Positions 18,960 through 26,819 of a stretch of DNA of 64,000 nucleotides are shown here, one piece after another. Source of the DNA: Dyadobacter sp. 676 (GTDB lineage Bacteria; Bacteroidota; Bacteroidia; Cytophagales; Spirosomataceae). The first letter of the stretch is position 1; each line of letters opens with the position of its first letter. A program made the position numbers and the translations under genes. The notes below the pieces were generated by a model. That model had not been told where the DNA came from. It saw nothing but the letters and a program-made list of their open reading frames with translations, and ran no database searches. The stretch spans positions 3,696,001 to 3,760,000 of the forward strand of contig NZ_CP159289.1 of assembly GCF_040448675.1 (NCBI RefSeq), read 5' to 3'.

Positions 18960-20789
18960 TTAGTGAAAGGGAAGGTGTTTATACCACGTTTTCCACAGAA
19001 TGGCCGAGGTGGCCAGGAATATGGCGGTCGCAATAAGCGTTTCGGCGGGCATTTTCAGTATTCCGAAAACGGGAATGGCTGTAATGGCTGTTTGTGCGAC
19101 AATGCCGGTTATGACATTGAACAAATCCCTCGAAAACTGTTTATTAGGGACAAACAATGGGTCGCTTTTCCGGATCTCCTGGCGGACAGGCCCCCAAAAG
19201 CCCCAGGGATTGACCGTCCGGCAGAATGTTTTCAGAACCTCCATGTCGGTTGGGGCCGTAGCCAACGAACCGGCAACGGCCCCGATTAGCGAAATGACGA
19301 GTATGAGCGGGAAATAACGCAGCGGCAATGTGTTTTGGAACAAATGCGGGCAAACCAGCGCGCAGACAATCCCGGCCAGCATTCCCCAGAAAAAACCGGC
19401 GCTGTTGAACCGCCACCAATACCATTTGAGCACGTTGGAAGCGATATAGCCCCCGTATAGCGCCGATACGATCCATTGCAAAATGCTGTTCACGTCCCTT
19501 GCCAGCAGGCCGAGGACGACACTGATCAAAACGATGACAATGCCTGACAGATAGTTTACGCGGCTTATCTCACGGCTGTCGGCGTCGGGGTTGACCGATC
19601 TGAGATAAATATCGTTCACAAAGTAGGCCTGGGCTGCATTGAATGTACCTGCAAAGGTGCCCATAAATGCTCCCATCAACCCTATCAGCATCAGTCCGAG
19701 CAGCCCTGACGGGACGTGCGTGTTGAGCACTGCGGGAAGCACTTTTTCAAAATCGGTGCCGATGGCTGCGGCGGTGCCCGCATGGCGGAAATACAGCAAT
19801 CCCAGAACCGCAATGCCGGTGATGAAAAGATACCTGGTTGGTAACAGCACAATATTGACGATCATGCTCATTAACGCGGCTTCCCGGGGCGAGCGGGTCG
19901 ACAGGATCTTCTGCATGTCGTAATTGGGGGCCGGGCCGGCGAGGCTCGCGAGAATACCCTTGGCGGTCATCCAGGCAAAAAAGTAGCCAAATGGGGCGAA
20001 ATTGTCGCTTTTCAGCTTATCGGCGGCGGCTGGCAGGCGTGTCGACCAGTCGAGATCCAGATATTTACCGAAAAACAGATCGGTCCAGCCAGAAGGTACG
20101 CCCAGTTGCCTCACATCCGACAATGCCGGATATGCCATGGCGGCGACGGATACACACACGATCACCATGATCAGATAATGCAGGACATCGGCCCATACGA
20201 TGCTTTTCATGCCTCCAAGCAGTGCATAGCAGGCTGTGAAAACAGTAAAAAGTATCCCATAGAAGTGTGCCGAATAGCCGGCCGGCAGATCAAAGGGCAG
20301 GAAAGGCTTCACGACATGCCAGGGTATGAATATCCCGATGAATTTGCCCAGGCCGATAAAGCCGTAAGCCATAAAGCTCAGACAGCTCAATAGCGCGAAA
20401 ATGATGATGATCTTGTGCGAAAGGTCAGCGCCGCGCCGGTCGCCGAAACGGAACAGCATCCATTCCGCACCGGTAGCCGCATTGGAGCGCCTGAGCCACA
20501 TTGAGAGATAGACCATCATAAATATCTGGTTAAATACCGGCCACAGCCAGGGTAGCCAAATGCTTTTTACACCGTACACGACCATTATCGCGACCATCCA
20601 GGCCGTGCCGGAGAGATCGAACATGCCCGATGCGTTGGAAATGCCGAGCATCCAGAACGGCATGGATTTCCCACCCAGCAGGTAGTCGTTTTTGCTTTTC
20701 GCAGCCTGCCGCTTGAGGTAAAATCCGATCAGAAGGACCGCTAGCAGGTAAATGAATATGACGAGGAGGTCGATCGCTTTGATTTTCAT
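18960..20789 (-). CDS. sodium:solute symporter (SSS family)
   Basis: 609 residues with about 13-15 hydrophobic segments through the whole length. The N-terminal YLLGGKSMPFWMLGISNASGM is typical of the SSS family (sodium-coupled sugar and similar transporters). It is the first gene of a minus-strand unit with GH130 and is divergent from an AraC regulator. By context it imports a mannosyl oligosaccharide or a sugar released from it. In well-known mannan loci this role is usually played by an MFS transporter. Confidence 0.9.
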   Translation of the reverse strand: MKIKAIDLLVIFIYLLAVLLIGFYLKRQAAKSKNDYLLGGKSMPFWMLGISNASGMFDLSGTAWMVAIMVVYGVKSIWLPWLWPVFNQIFMMVYLSMWLRRSNAATGAEWMLFRFGDRRGADLSHKIIIIFALLSCLSFMAYGFIGLGKFIGIFIPWHVVKPFLPFDLPAGYSAHFYGILFTVFTACYALLGGMKSIVWADVLHYLIMVIVCVSVAAMAYPALSDVRQLGVPSGWTDLFFGKYLDLDWSTRLPAAADKLKSDNFAPFGYFFAWMTAKGILASLAGPAPNYDMQKILSTRSPREAALMSMIVNIVLLPTRYLFITGIAVLGLLYFRHAGTAAAIGTDFEKVLPAVLNTHVPSGLLGLMLIGLMGAFMGTFAGTFNAAQAYFVNDIYLRSVNPDADSREISRVNYLSGIVIVLISVVLGLLARDVNSILQWIVSALYGGYIASNVLKWYWWRFNSAGFFWGMLAGIVCALVCPHLFQNTLPLRYFPLILVISLIGAVAGSLATAPTDMEVLKTFCRTVNPWGFWGPVRQEIRKSDPLFVPNKQFSRDLFNVITGIVAQTAITAIPVFGILKMPAETLIATAIFLATSAILWKTWYKHLPFH

Positions 20790-20821
20790 CGGTGGCCCTG
20801 CAAATCGATCCGCGTATGGTA

Positions 20822-20829
20822 CAAACTTA
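20822..20829 (-). promoter_or_regulatory. Bacteroidota -7 box before the symporter
   Basis: The coding-strand sequence TAAGTTTG fits TAnnTTTG, 32 nt before the ATG. No good -33 is present in this 232-bp divergent region, consistent with activation by the AraC regulator on the other side. Confidence 0.4.
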
Positions 20830-21021
20830 TTGACAAAACTGCCGCAGGATATAATACTTTTTTAACCATGATTAGGCCAATACTAACAGTTTGTGAGATT
20901 CCTGGAAGAATGTGGGATGGAAATATTGATAATTAATCTTTAAATTGTTACCTGAATATAGCACCAGTGAGTTTGACTGATCAGTTTATTTTCAAATTAA
21001 TTTAAAATCCCGATTTAGCCT

Positions 21022-21906
21022 ATGAGTGAAATCTACCGAGAAATTACCCCGTTGACCCAGTACGACTGTTTTACCGTTTTCGACCGCAGAAAGACAATCT
21101 TCGATTTCCCGCTCCACAGCCACGAGGAGTTCGAGTTAAATCTGATCCTGTCGGGAAAAGGCGTAAAGCGGGTAGTTGGTGACCATACCGAGGTAATAGA
21201 CGACGCGGAGCTGGTTCTGGTGGGTAATAACCTGCCGCATGGCTGGCTCACCCACACCTACAAATGGGAGGAAGGAATGCCGGAGATCAACGAAGTGACC
21301 GTGCAATTCCATAAGGATCTGTTCGATGATAAGTTCCTCAAACGCAATCAGTTGTTTTTCGTCCGTTCCCTGCTCGAAAAGTCGTCCAAAGGTATTGCAT
21401 TCTCGCGGGAAACGATCGAGCGGATCAAGCCCAGGCTTACCACCCTGGCACAGAAAAGCGGATTTGATTCCATGCTCGAACTAATGTCGATCCTGCACGA
21501 TCTGTCGGTGTCGCGCGATATGCGCATGCTATCAAACAGTACATTCACGGACGAGAATTTTCACTATAACAGCAGGCGTATCGAAAAGGTGTTCTCCTAC
21601 CTGCGTGATAATTATGACAAGGATGTGAACCTTGCCGGCGTCGCGAAGCTGGCCGGAATGTCGGAAGTGTCATTCAGCAGGTTTATCAAGAAGCGTACAG
21701 GCAAGACATTCGTTGAAAGTTTGAATGAAATCCGCCTCGGGCATGCGTCGCGATCGCTTATCAATACTACCAATACAATTTCAGAGATCGCCTATAAATG
21801 CGGATTCAATAACCTGTCGTATTTCAACCGTATTTTTAAAAGCAGGAACGGATGCACGCCAAAAGAATTCCGTGACAACTATTCGGGTACGCGGACGTTT
21901 GTGTGA
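21022..21906 (+). CDS. AraC-family transcriptional regulator, cupin sensor
   Basis: 294 residues: an N-terminal AraC-type cupin (about 15-120, FPLHSHEEFELNLILSGKG, with the sugar-binding-like HSHEEFE) and a C-terminal double helix-turn-helix (about 190-290, with LAGVAKLAGMSEVSFSRFIK and ISEIAYKCGFNNLSYFNRIF). It is divergent from the symporter and most likely activates the glycan locus when its sugar binds the cupin. The gene is a lone unit ending at a large inverted repeat. Confidence 0.9.
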   Translation: MSEIYREITPLTQYDCFTVFDRRKTIFDFPLHSHEEFELNLILSGKGVKRVVGDHTEVIDDAELVLVGNNLPHGWLTHTYKWEEGMPEINEVTVQFHKDLFDDKFLKRNQLFFVRSLLEKSSKGIAFSRETIERIKPRLTTLAQKSGFDSMLELMSILHDLSVSRDMRMLSNSTFTDENFHYNSRRIEKVFSYLRDNYDKDVNLAGVAKLAGMSEVSFSRFIKKRTGKTFVESLNEIRLGHASRSLINTTNTISEIAYKCGFNNLSYFNRIFKSRNGCTPKEFRDNYSGTRTFV

Positions 21907-21910
21907 GAGG

Positions 21911-21970
21911 GACTGACTGACTGAATGAACGAGCCGTTCCACGGCGGCTCATTCATTCAGTCAGTCAGTC
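21911..21970. terminator. 26-bp inverted repeat, bidirectional terminator
   Basis: Arms 21911-21936 and 21945-21970 pair over 26 bp with one mismatch, leaving an 8-nt loop. Each arm begins with three tandem copies of GACT. It lies between the converging AraC and ilvE genes. The stem is long for a terminator and has no strong T-run, so it may also be a small repeat element. Confidence 0.65.
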
Positions 21971-21975
21971 AATCA

Positions 21976-23043
21976 TTAAACTTTCAACATCCAGCCAAAG
22001 ATGTCTTCCTCCTTGCCGGTGCGGAGGTCGGTGAGGTACGTTTTGACCTTGTTTACGAATGAATCTTCCTTGATTTCAGGCAATGCGTAATCTACACCTT
22101 CATAAGCGATGGTTGCGAACGGAGAGATTACTACCGCTGTTCCCGCGCCGAATGCGGCTTCGAGTTTACCGGCTTTCAATGCGTCGATGATTTCGGCTAC
22201 GCTGATGCGGCGTTCTTCCACGGGAATACCCCAATGTTGCGCGATTGCCACGATGCTTTTACGCGTAATACCGTCGAGCGTTGTTTCAGAAACATGCGGC
22301 GTAAGTAATTTGCCGTCCAGCATGAACATGATATTCATGGTTCCCGATTCCTCGATGTAAGCATGATCGCGGGCGTCGGTCCAGATCAGTTGATCGTAAC
22401 CTTCCTGCTGGGCTAATTTTGCGGGATAAAGCGAGCCTGCGTAGTTACCAGCGCATTTGGTCGCTCCTACGCCGCCCTCTGCGGCACGGATGAAATGCGT
22501 TTCCACCTTCACGCGCGGCGGCTTGGCATAATAAGTACCTACCGGGCTTGTGAAAATGACAAAATAGTATGAATCCGATGCTTTTACGCCGATATAGGGG
22601 TCGGTGGCAAACATGTATGGACGAATATAAAGCGAACAGCCGGGCTGTGACGGCACCCAACCGGCGTCCAGACGGAGCAGCTCGGTGAGGCCATTCATGA
22701 AAATTTCCTCGGGGATCGTCGGCATGCAAAGACGTTCCGCCGATTTGTTAAGACGTTTCCAGTTATCGATGGCGCGGAAAAGCAACACTTCGCCGGCGTC
22801 ATTTTTGTAAGCTTTCATTCCCTCGAAAATAGCCTGACCGTAATGCAGCGCGGCGGTTGCAGGGCTAAGCGATAGGTCGCCGTAAGGGACAATGCGGAGG
22901 TCTTGCCATTGGCCATTCTTATATTCGGCGATAAACATATGGTCGGAGATGTTCCGTCCAAAAACGAGGTTATTAAAGTCAACCTCCTGCAAACGGGATT
23001 TGGTGGTTTGCTGAACTTCGATTTGTACTGTGTCGGCTGTCAT
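21976..23043 (-). CDS. ilvE: branched-chain amino acid aminotransferase
   Basis: 355 residues, fold type IV PLP aminotransferase of the long (BCAT_II) type. Visible motifs are YGQAIFEGMKAYK, the PLP-lysine region GATKCAGNYAGSLYPAK, and the cofactor-binding EESGTMNIMF. It makes leucine, isoleucine and valine from their 2-oxo acids, or the reverse. It is a single gene in the cytoplasm. It ends at the inverted repeat shared with AraC. Confidence 0.95.
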   Translation of the reverse strand: MTADTVQIEVQQTTKSRLQEVDFNNLVFGRNISDHMFIAEYKNGQWQDLRIVPYGDLSLSPATAALHYGQAIFEGMKAYKNDAGEVLLFRAIDNWKRLNKSAERLCMPTIPEEIFMNGLTELLRLDAGWVPSQPGCSLYIRPYMFATDPYIGVKASDSYYFVIFTSPVGTYYAKPPRVKVETHFIRAAEGGVGATKCAGNYAGSLYPAKLAQQEGYDQLIWTDARDHAYIEESGTMNIMFMLDGKLLTPHVSETTLDGITRKSIVAIAQHWGIPVEERRISVAEIIDALKAGKLEAAFGAGTAVVISPFATIAYEGVDYALPEIKEDSFVNKVKTYLTDLRTGKEEDIFGWMLKV

Positions 23044-23186
23044 GATGCCAAAAATTTAATTTTTCAAACGCTTTCCGAAGCTTACACTTTGAAAGAAGGC
23101 CGGATTTGAAGCTTCCCGCGCGTTCTTCCGTAAGTCCCGCAATTTAAAGAATTTAATCTATAAAAAGCGGATATTTAGTATAACAA

Positions 23187-23746
23187 TTATTTTCTCCCCG
23201 CGACCCTTGGTTGCCACGTAACTTCTTCGATTCCGAGCTCGTACGTCATGGCGCGGCACAGCATGAACAGATAATCCGAAAGGCGGTTGAGATAGCGGAT
23301 CACGATGGGTTCAACTTCCTCGCTTTGCTGCAAATGGACCACCGCACGCTCCGCGCGGCGGCAGACGGTCCGGGCGATGTGCCCGAATGAAACCGAAGGG
23401 TGCCCGCCCGGCAGAACGAACGCCCGCAATGGTGGGATCTTTGCGTCGATCAGGTCCATTTCCGTTTCGAGTTGCGCAACGTCCTCGTCGTACAGATCGG
23501 GTAAAATTCTTTTTTCTGGTCGGGCTCCGAAGCGAGATGCGAGCCGATTGTGAAAAGCCGGTCCTGGATTTCTTTGAGCAGGCCTCTACGGCTTTCGTTC
23601 ACCGGCTGGTCGCGGAGCATGCCGACGTAGCTGTTGAGCTCATCGACTGTCCCATAGGCTTCGATGCGCGCATGCGCCTTGCTCATGCGTGTACCCCCGA
23701 TGAGGGCAGTGGTGCCTTTGTCACCGGTTTTGGTGTAGATTTTCAT
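23187..23746 (-). pseudogene. cob(I)alamin adenosyltransferase (PduO type), broken by a frameshift in an A6 run
   Basis: Two frames together encode about 187 residues of a PduO-type ATP:cob(I)alamin adenosyltransferase. The N-terminal part has the ATP-binding TKTGDKGTTALIGG and VDELNSYVG. The C-terminal part has PGG, R...CRRAERAV and YLNRLSDYLF. The break is an A6 run on the coding strand (T6 at 23510-23515); one more A gives DQKKRILPDLYDEDV, the expected sequence. A sequencing error is likely. If intact, it would convert cob(I)alamin to adenosylcobalamin. It begins 7 bp after a small gene linked to a BrnT toxin. Confidence 0.85.
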
Positions 23747-23753
23747 AATGGAT

Positions 23754-23912
23754 TTATGCCTTCGCTTTTTTCGCGGGCTGGGATTGGAGAAGGTCTTTCA
23801 AGGAGAATTTCAAAGTGTCCGCTTGGGTCAATTGTTCCTCAATTTCACGCTTCTCTTCGGAGGTATGACTGTTTTTAATGACAGCTACCTTACTGGCCTT
23901 GTATGTTTTCAT
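23754..23912 (-). CDS. small charged protein, possible antitoxin partner of BrnT
   Basis: 52 residues (start MKTYKASKVAVIKN). Its ATG lies inside the 3' end of the BrnT-like frame (overlap of about 23 nt), and it is read before the adenosyltransferase 7 bp downstream. The middle is Glu/Gln-rich and helical (SEEKREIEEQLTQADTL) and the tail is Lys-rich. No family is recognised, and it is much shorter than a standard BrnA antitoxin. The position suggests an antitoxin; the sequence alone does not show it. Confidence 0.5.
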   Translation of the reverse strand: MKTYKASKVAVIKNSHTSEEKREIEEQLTQADTLKFSLKDLLQSQPAKKAKA

Positions 23913-24181
23913 GGTAGTACCGGATAGTCTGTTTGTTAGCTGGCCAGCAGCTGATTGGTCTGATGCGGCCATTATGGATCGTGAATATAACGACTTTTAC
24001 TTTCTGCGAGTTTCCCATGCCAATTTGCGTCGAACCGCTGTTCTTTACCGCTTGTTCTGCCGGTCTTAATAATCAGGTTAGGATCATTGAAGATACTTTC
24101 AACCTCTTGCAATGTGTTTTCTCTTTCGGGATCGTCCTGACTTACATGTTTAATGTTATTTGAATCCCATTCAAATTGCAT
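23890..24181 (-). pseudogene. brnT: BrnT-family toxin, broken by a one-base frameshift
   Basis: The N-terminal frame from 24181 (MQFEWDSNNIKHV...SIFNDP...KEQRFDA) matches the start of BrnT ribonuclease-fold toxins. It then leaves frame at a run of three A on the coding strand (TTT at 24024-24026). Removing one A gives RFDAIGMGNSQKVKVVIFT, then GRIRPISCWPANKQTIRYY, the expected C-terminus, ending at 23890. The restored product is about 96 residues. The toxin comes first and a possible antitoxin overlaps its end, as in brnTA order. It may be decayed, or it may be a sequencing error. Confidence 0.7.
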
Positions 24182-24371
24182 TTTAAGTTTTATTAACGTG
24201 TGTGTGATGCCAAACCAGGCGAATTACGGCGTCTTCGGACAACCCTTAGCAGCTTATGAAGTTTGCCGCCATCGAGATCGTTGGCTCCCAATTAGGTTTT
24301 GGAAACTCCCCGACCTAATTTTGCACCCTGATTTTATATGGCGAAACGACCTCTATTTGGGTTACTAATTC

Positions 24372-24884
24372 ATGAAAGTTACAACATTTGCAATAAAGAT
24401 CTGGCGTTGGGCATCTTTATTATTCGTTATCGGGGCGCTGGTCTGGACATACTCGCTGTTCCCGGAAATGGTCGCCGTCGACTTCGCTGACAGCGGCCTG
24501 GCGGAGAGGTATGTCGAAAAAGGACATATTTTTTACATTGTAATGGGTCTTTTCCTGCTGAACAACGTGGTGATTACCGGCATCGCCCGCCACATTCCGA
24601 ATGTGGACCCGATGAACCTGCCGATTCTGAAACGCAGGGAATGGTCTCAGCATCGTGCCGAGCTGAATGAGCATCTCACCAACTGGCTTTTCTGTCTCGT
24701 AGCGGTAATCAATACCATTATGGGTTTCAGTTTGCTCGCACTCGCGACGATCAACAGTACCAACTACAAGTTGGACGTTTTCGATTTTTCGTGGCTTTAC
24801 TACGCAAGTCTTGTCTTGGTTTTGTTCGTATTTCTGCTTCCCCTGCGCCTGCTTTGGCCGCCTTTGCACGACGATAAACTGTAA
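24372..24884 (+). CDS. hypothetical four-helix membrane protein
   Basis: 170 residues with four hydrophobic segments at about 10-28, 52-72, 107-127 and 138-160, and a charged loop (about 75-100) between the second and third. No family is recognised with confidence. The tail LWPPLHDDKL is polar. It ends 11 bp before the QueA-like gene, so the two are probably one transcript. Confidence 0.7.
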   Translation: MKVTTFAIKIWRWASLLFVIGALVWTYSLFPEMVAVDFADSGLAERYVEKGHIFYIVMGLFLLNNVVITGIARHIPNVDPMNLPILKRREWSQHRAELNEHLTNWLFCLVAVINTIMGFSLLALATINSTNYKLDVFDFSWLYYASLVLVLFVFLLPLRLLWPPLHDDKL

Positions 24885-24895
24885 CCTGACAAGGT

Positions 24896-26164
24896 ATGGA
24901 AGGTAAAAGAACGGCCGTGGAGGATGTGGATGCATTGTGGCGGAGAGAAGCTGAGGCGATCGATTTGCAGGACTACATCTACGACCTGCCTGATGAGCGG
25001 ATTGCCAGGTACCCGATGGAAATCCGGGACCAGTCGAAGCTGATGGTGTATAAAAATGGTGGTATCCGTCATTTGCGGTTTACCGATATTGCTTCGCAGT
25101 TACCTGAAAATACGTTGCTCGTTTTTAACGACACCAAAGTCATTCCGGCGCGCGCGTATTTCAGAAAGGAAACTGGGGCGGTGATAGAGCTGCTGTTGTT
25201 GCACCCCGAGCTGCCTACCCGCGTGATTAACGACGCGATGCTGGTGAAGCATTCCTGCGTGTGGGAATGCATGATCGGTAATAAAAAACGTTGGAAAACA
25301 GGTGACACGTTATCGAACGTCGTTCCGGTAAATGGATTGGAAGTGCATTTACAGGCTTCCTTCCACGATTACGAGCGTAATATGGTAACGCTCGCATGGG
25401 ACGCAGATGTGACATTCCTGGATCTGTTGAAGGCGTTAGGAGAGATCCCGCTGCCGCCTTATCTCAACCGCGGCACCGAGGAGCCCGACAAAGAAAGTTA
25501 TCAAACTGTTTACGCTCACCACGACGGTGCCGTCGCCGCACCTACGGCGGGATTGCATTTCACGCCGCGTGTATTCGAAGCTCTGGAAAGGAAGGGTATC
25601 CGAAGATCGTTCCTGACGTTGCACGTCGGCGCCGGTACTTTTCAGCCTATTAAAGTGGAAAAGGTCACCGAGCACCGGATGCATTCCGAGCAGGTAGTAT
25701 TCACAAGGGCGTTGATCGACGAATTGCTGCGGTCGGTTGGAAGTATCGTGCCCGTAGGAACCACCTCGCTGCGTTCTCTGGAGAGTTTGTACTGGTTTGG
25801 TGTAAAGCTTTTCAAAGGTGAGGCCACCGTTTTCAATATCGAAAAACTCTACCCCTATCCCTGGAAGGAAGAAGAGCTGCCCTCGGCCGAGCAATCGCTC
25901 CGGGCTGTTGCCGATTATATGGATAAGGCGCGGTTGGAAGAGGTCGTAGGAGAAACTGAAATCTTTATCTTCCCCGGATACCGTTTTCGTCTTTGCCGCG
26001 GGGTAATTACTAACTACCACCAACCCGGCTCTACACTGATCCTGCTGGTAGCCGCATTCGTGGGAAATGACTGGAAAACGATCTATTCCGAGGCGTTAAA
26101 GAACGGCTACCGTTTTCTAAGTTATGGTGATTCGTCGCTCCTTTGGCTCAATGGTGTTGAATGA
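24896..26164 (+). CDS. S-adenosylmethionine:tRNA ribosyltransferase-isomerase, divergent QueA paralogue
   Basis: 422 residues of the QueA family: YDLPDERIARYP, VFNDTKVIPARAY, YQTVYAHHDGAVAAPTAGLHFT and LHVGAGTFQPIK. Canonical QueA transfers the ribosyl part of SAM to make epoxyqueuosine in tRNA. This protein is longer than canonical QueA (about 350), has a 25-residue N-terminal extension, carries an insert around residues 115-150, and has HHD where QueA usually has E-P before the G-S/A-VAAPTAGLHF motif. A second QueA-like protein of this kind is common in Bacteroidota, so I withhold the gene symbol. The start is the first ATG; a later one could shorten the extension. Confidence 0.8.
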   Translation: MEGKRTAVEDVDALWRREAEAIDLQDYIYDLPDERIARYPMEIRDQSKLMVYKNGGIRHLRFTDIASQLPENTLLVFNDTKVIPARAYFRKETGAVIELLLLHPELPTRVINDAMLVKHSCVWECMIGNKKRWKTGDTLSNVVPVNGLEVHLQASFHDYERNMVTLAWDADVTFLDLLKALGEIPLPPYLNRGTEEPDKESYQTVYAHHDGAVAAPTAGLHFTPRVFEALERKGIRRSFLTLHVGAGTFQPIKVEKVTEHRMHSEQVVFTRALIDELLRSVGSIVPVGTTSLRSLESLYWFGVKLFKGEATVFNIEKLYPYPWKEEELPSAEQSLRAVADYMDKARLEEVVGETEIFIFPGYRFRLCRGVITNYHQPGSTLILLVAAFVGNDWKTIYSEALKNGYRFLSYGDSSLLWLNGVE

Positions 26165-26220
26165 GAATATCTTTTAATATGTTTTCCCATAAAATTGTTT
26201 ATATAATTAATAGACAATCT

Positions 26221-26812
26221 ATGGGGCAGTTACAATTGGTTGAACAGGGAATGACCGTCGAAGAATACTTCGAATCGGAGAAGGCAAGCGAAATTCGCCA
26301 CGAGTATAACAATGGCGAGATTTACGCTATGGCTGGCACCACTTTGAATCACAATAATATTGTGGGGAATGTGTGGGCCGCTTTCAAGGGCATTTTACGG
26401 TCGCGGGGTCTCCGTGTCTTTTTCGAGAATATCAAGTTAAAAGTATCGGATAGCTGTTATCTATATCCCGATGTGATTGTTACTTGCGCACTAAAGGATG
26501 TTTCCGGAACTTATGTTGTGGAACACTCCAGTATTTTGGTGGAGGTGACGTCAAAAAACTCCGATGTGAAAGATCGGGGTTTTAAGCTCAAGCAATACAA
26601 GACCATACCATCCTTACAGTATTATATGCTTGTTTCTCAGCTTGAGTGCAGTGTCGAGTTATATTCGTGACTCGAAGGCAGGCAGTAACCTCTGGACCTA
26701 TTGTTCATTTGAGAATGTAGAGGATGTAATTCGCTTTGAAGCATTTAGTTTTGAGATAAGCCTTAAAGCTTTTTATGAAGACATCACATTTGAGCCGGAG
26801 ATCGTACAATAA
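26221..26812 (+). pseudogene. Uma2-family (DUF820) endonuclease, broken by a frameshift
   Basis: The first frame (start MGQLQLVEQGMTVEEYF at 26221) has the restriction-endonuclease-like core of Uma2: HEYNNGEIYAMAG, YPDVIV and ILVEVTSKNSDVKDRGFKLKQY. It stops at 26670 after VELYS. A second frame continues with RDSKAGSNLWTYCSF to 26812, as expected for the Uma2 C-terminus. The junction near 26664-26665 (TT) needs one base removed or two added. Uma2 proteins are abundant in mobile and variable gene pools, and their role is unclear. The active-site residues lie before the break. It lies just after the QueA-like gene. Confidence 0.7.
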
Positions 26813-26819
26813 AAAATTC

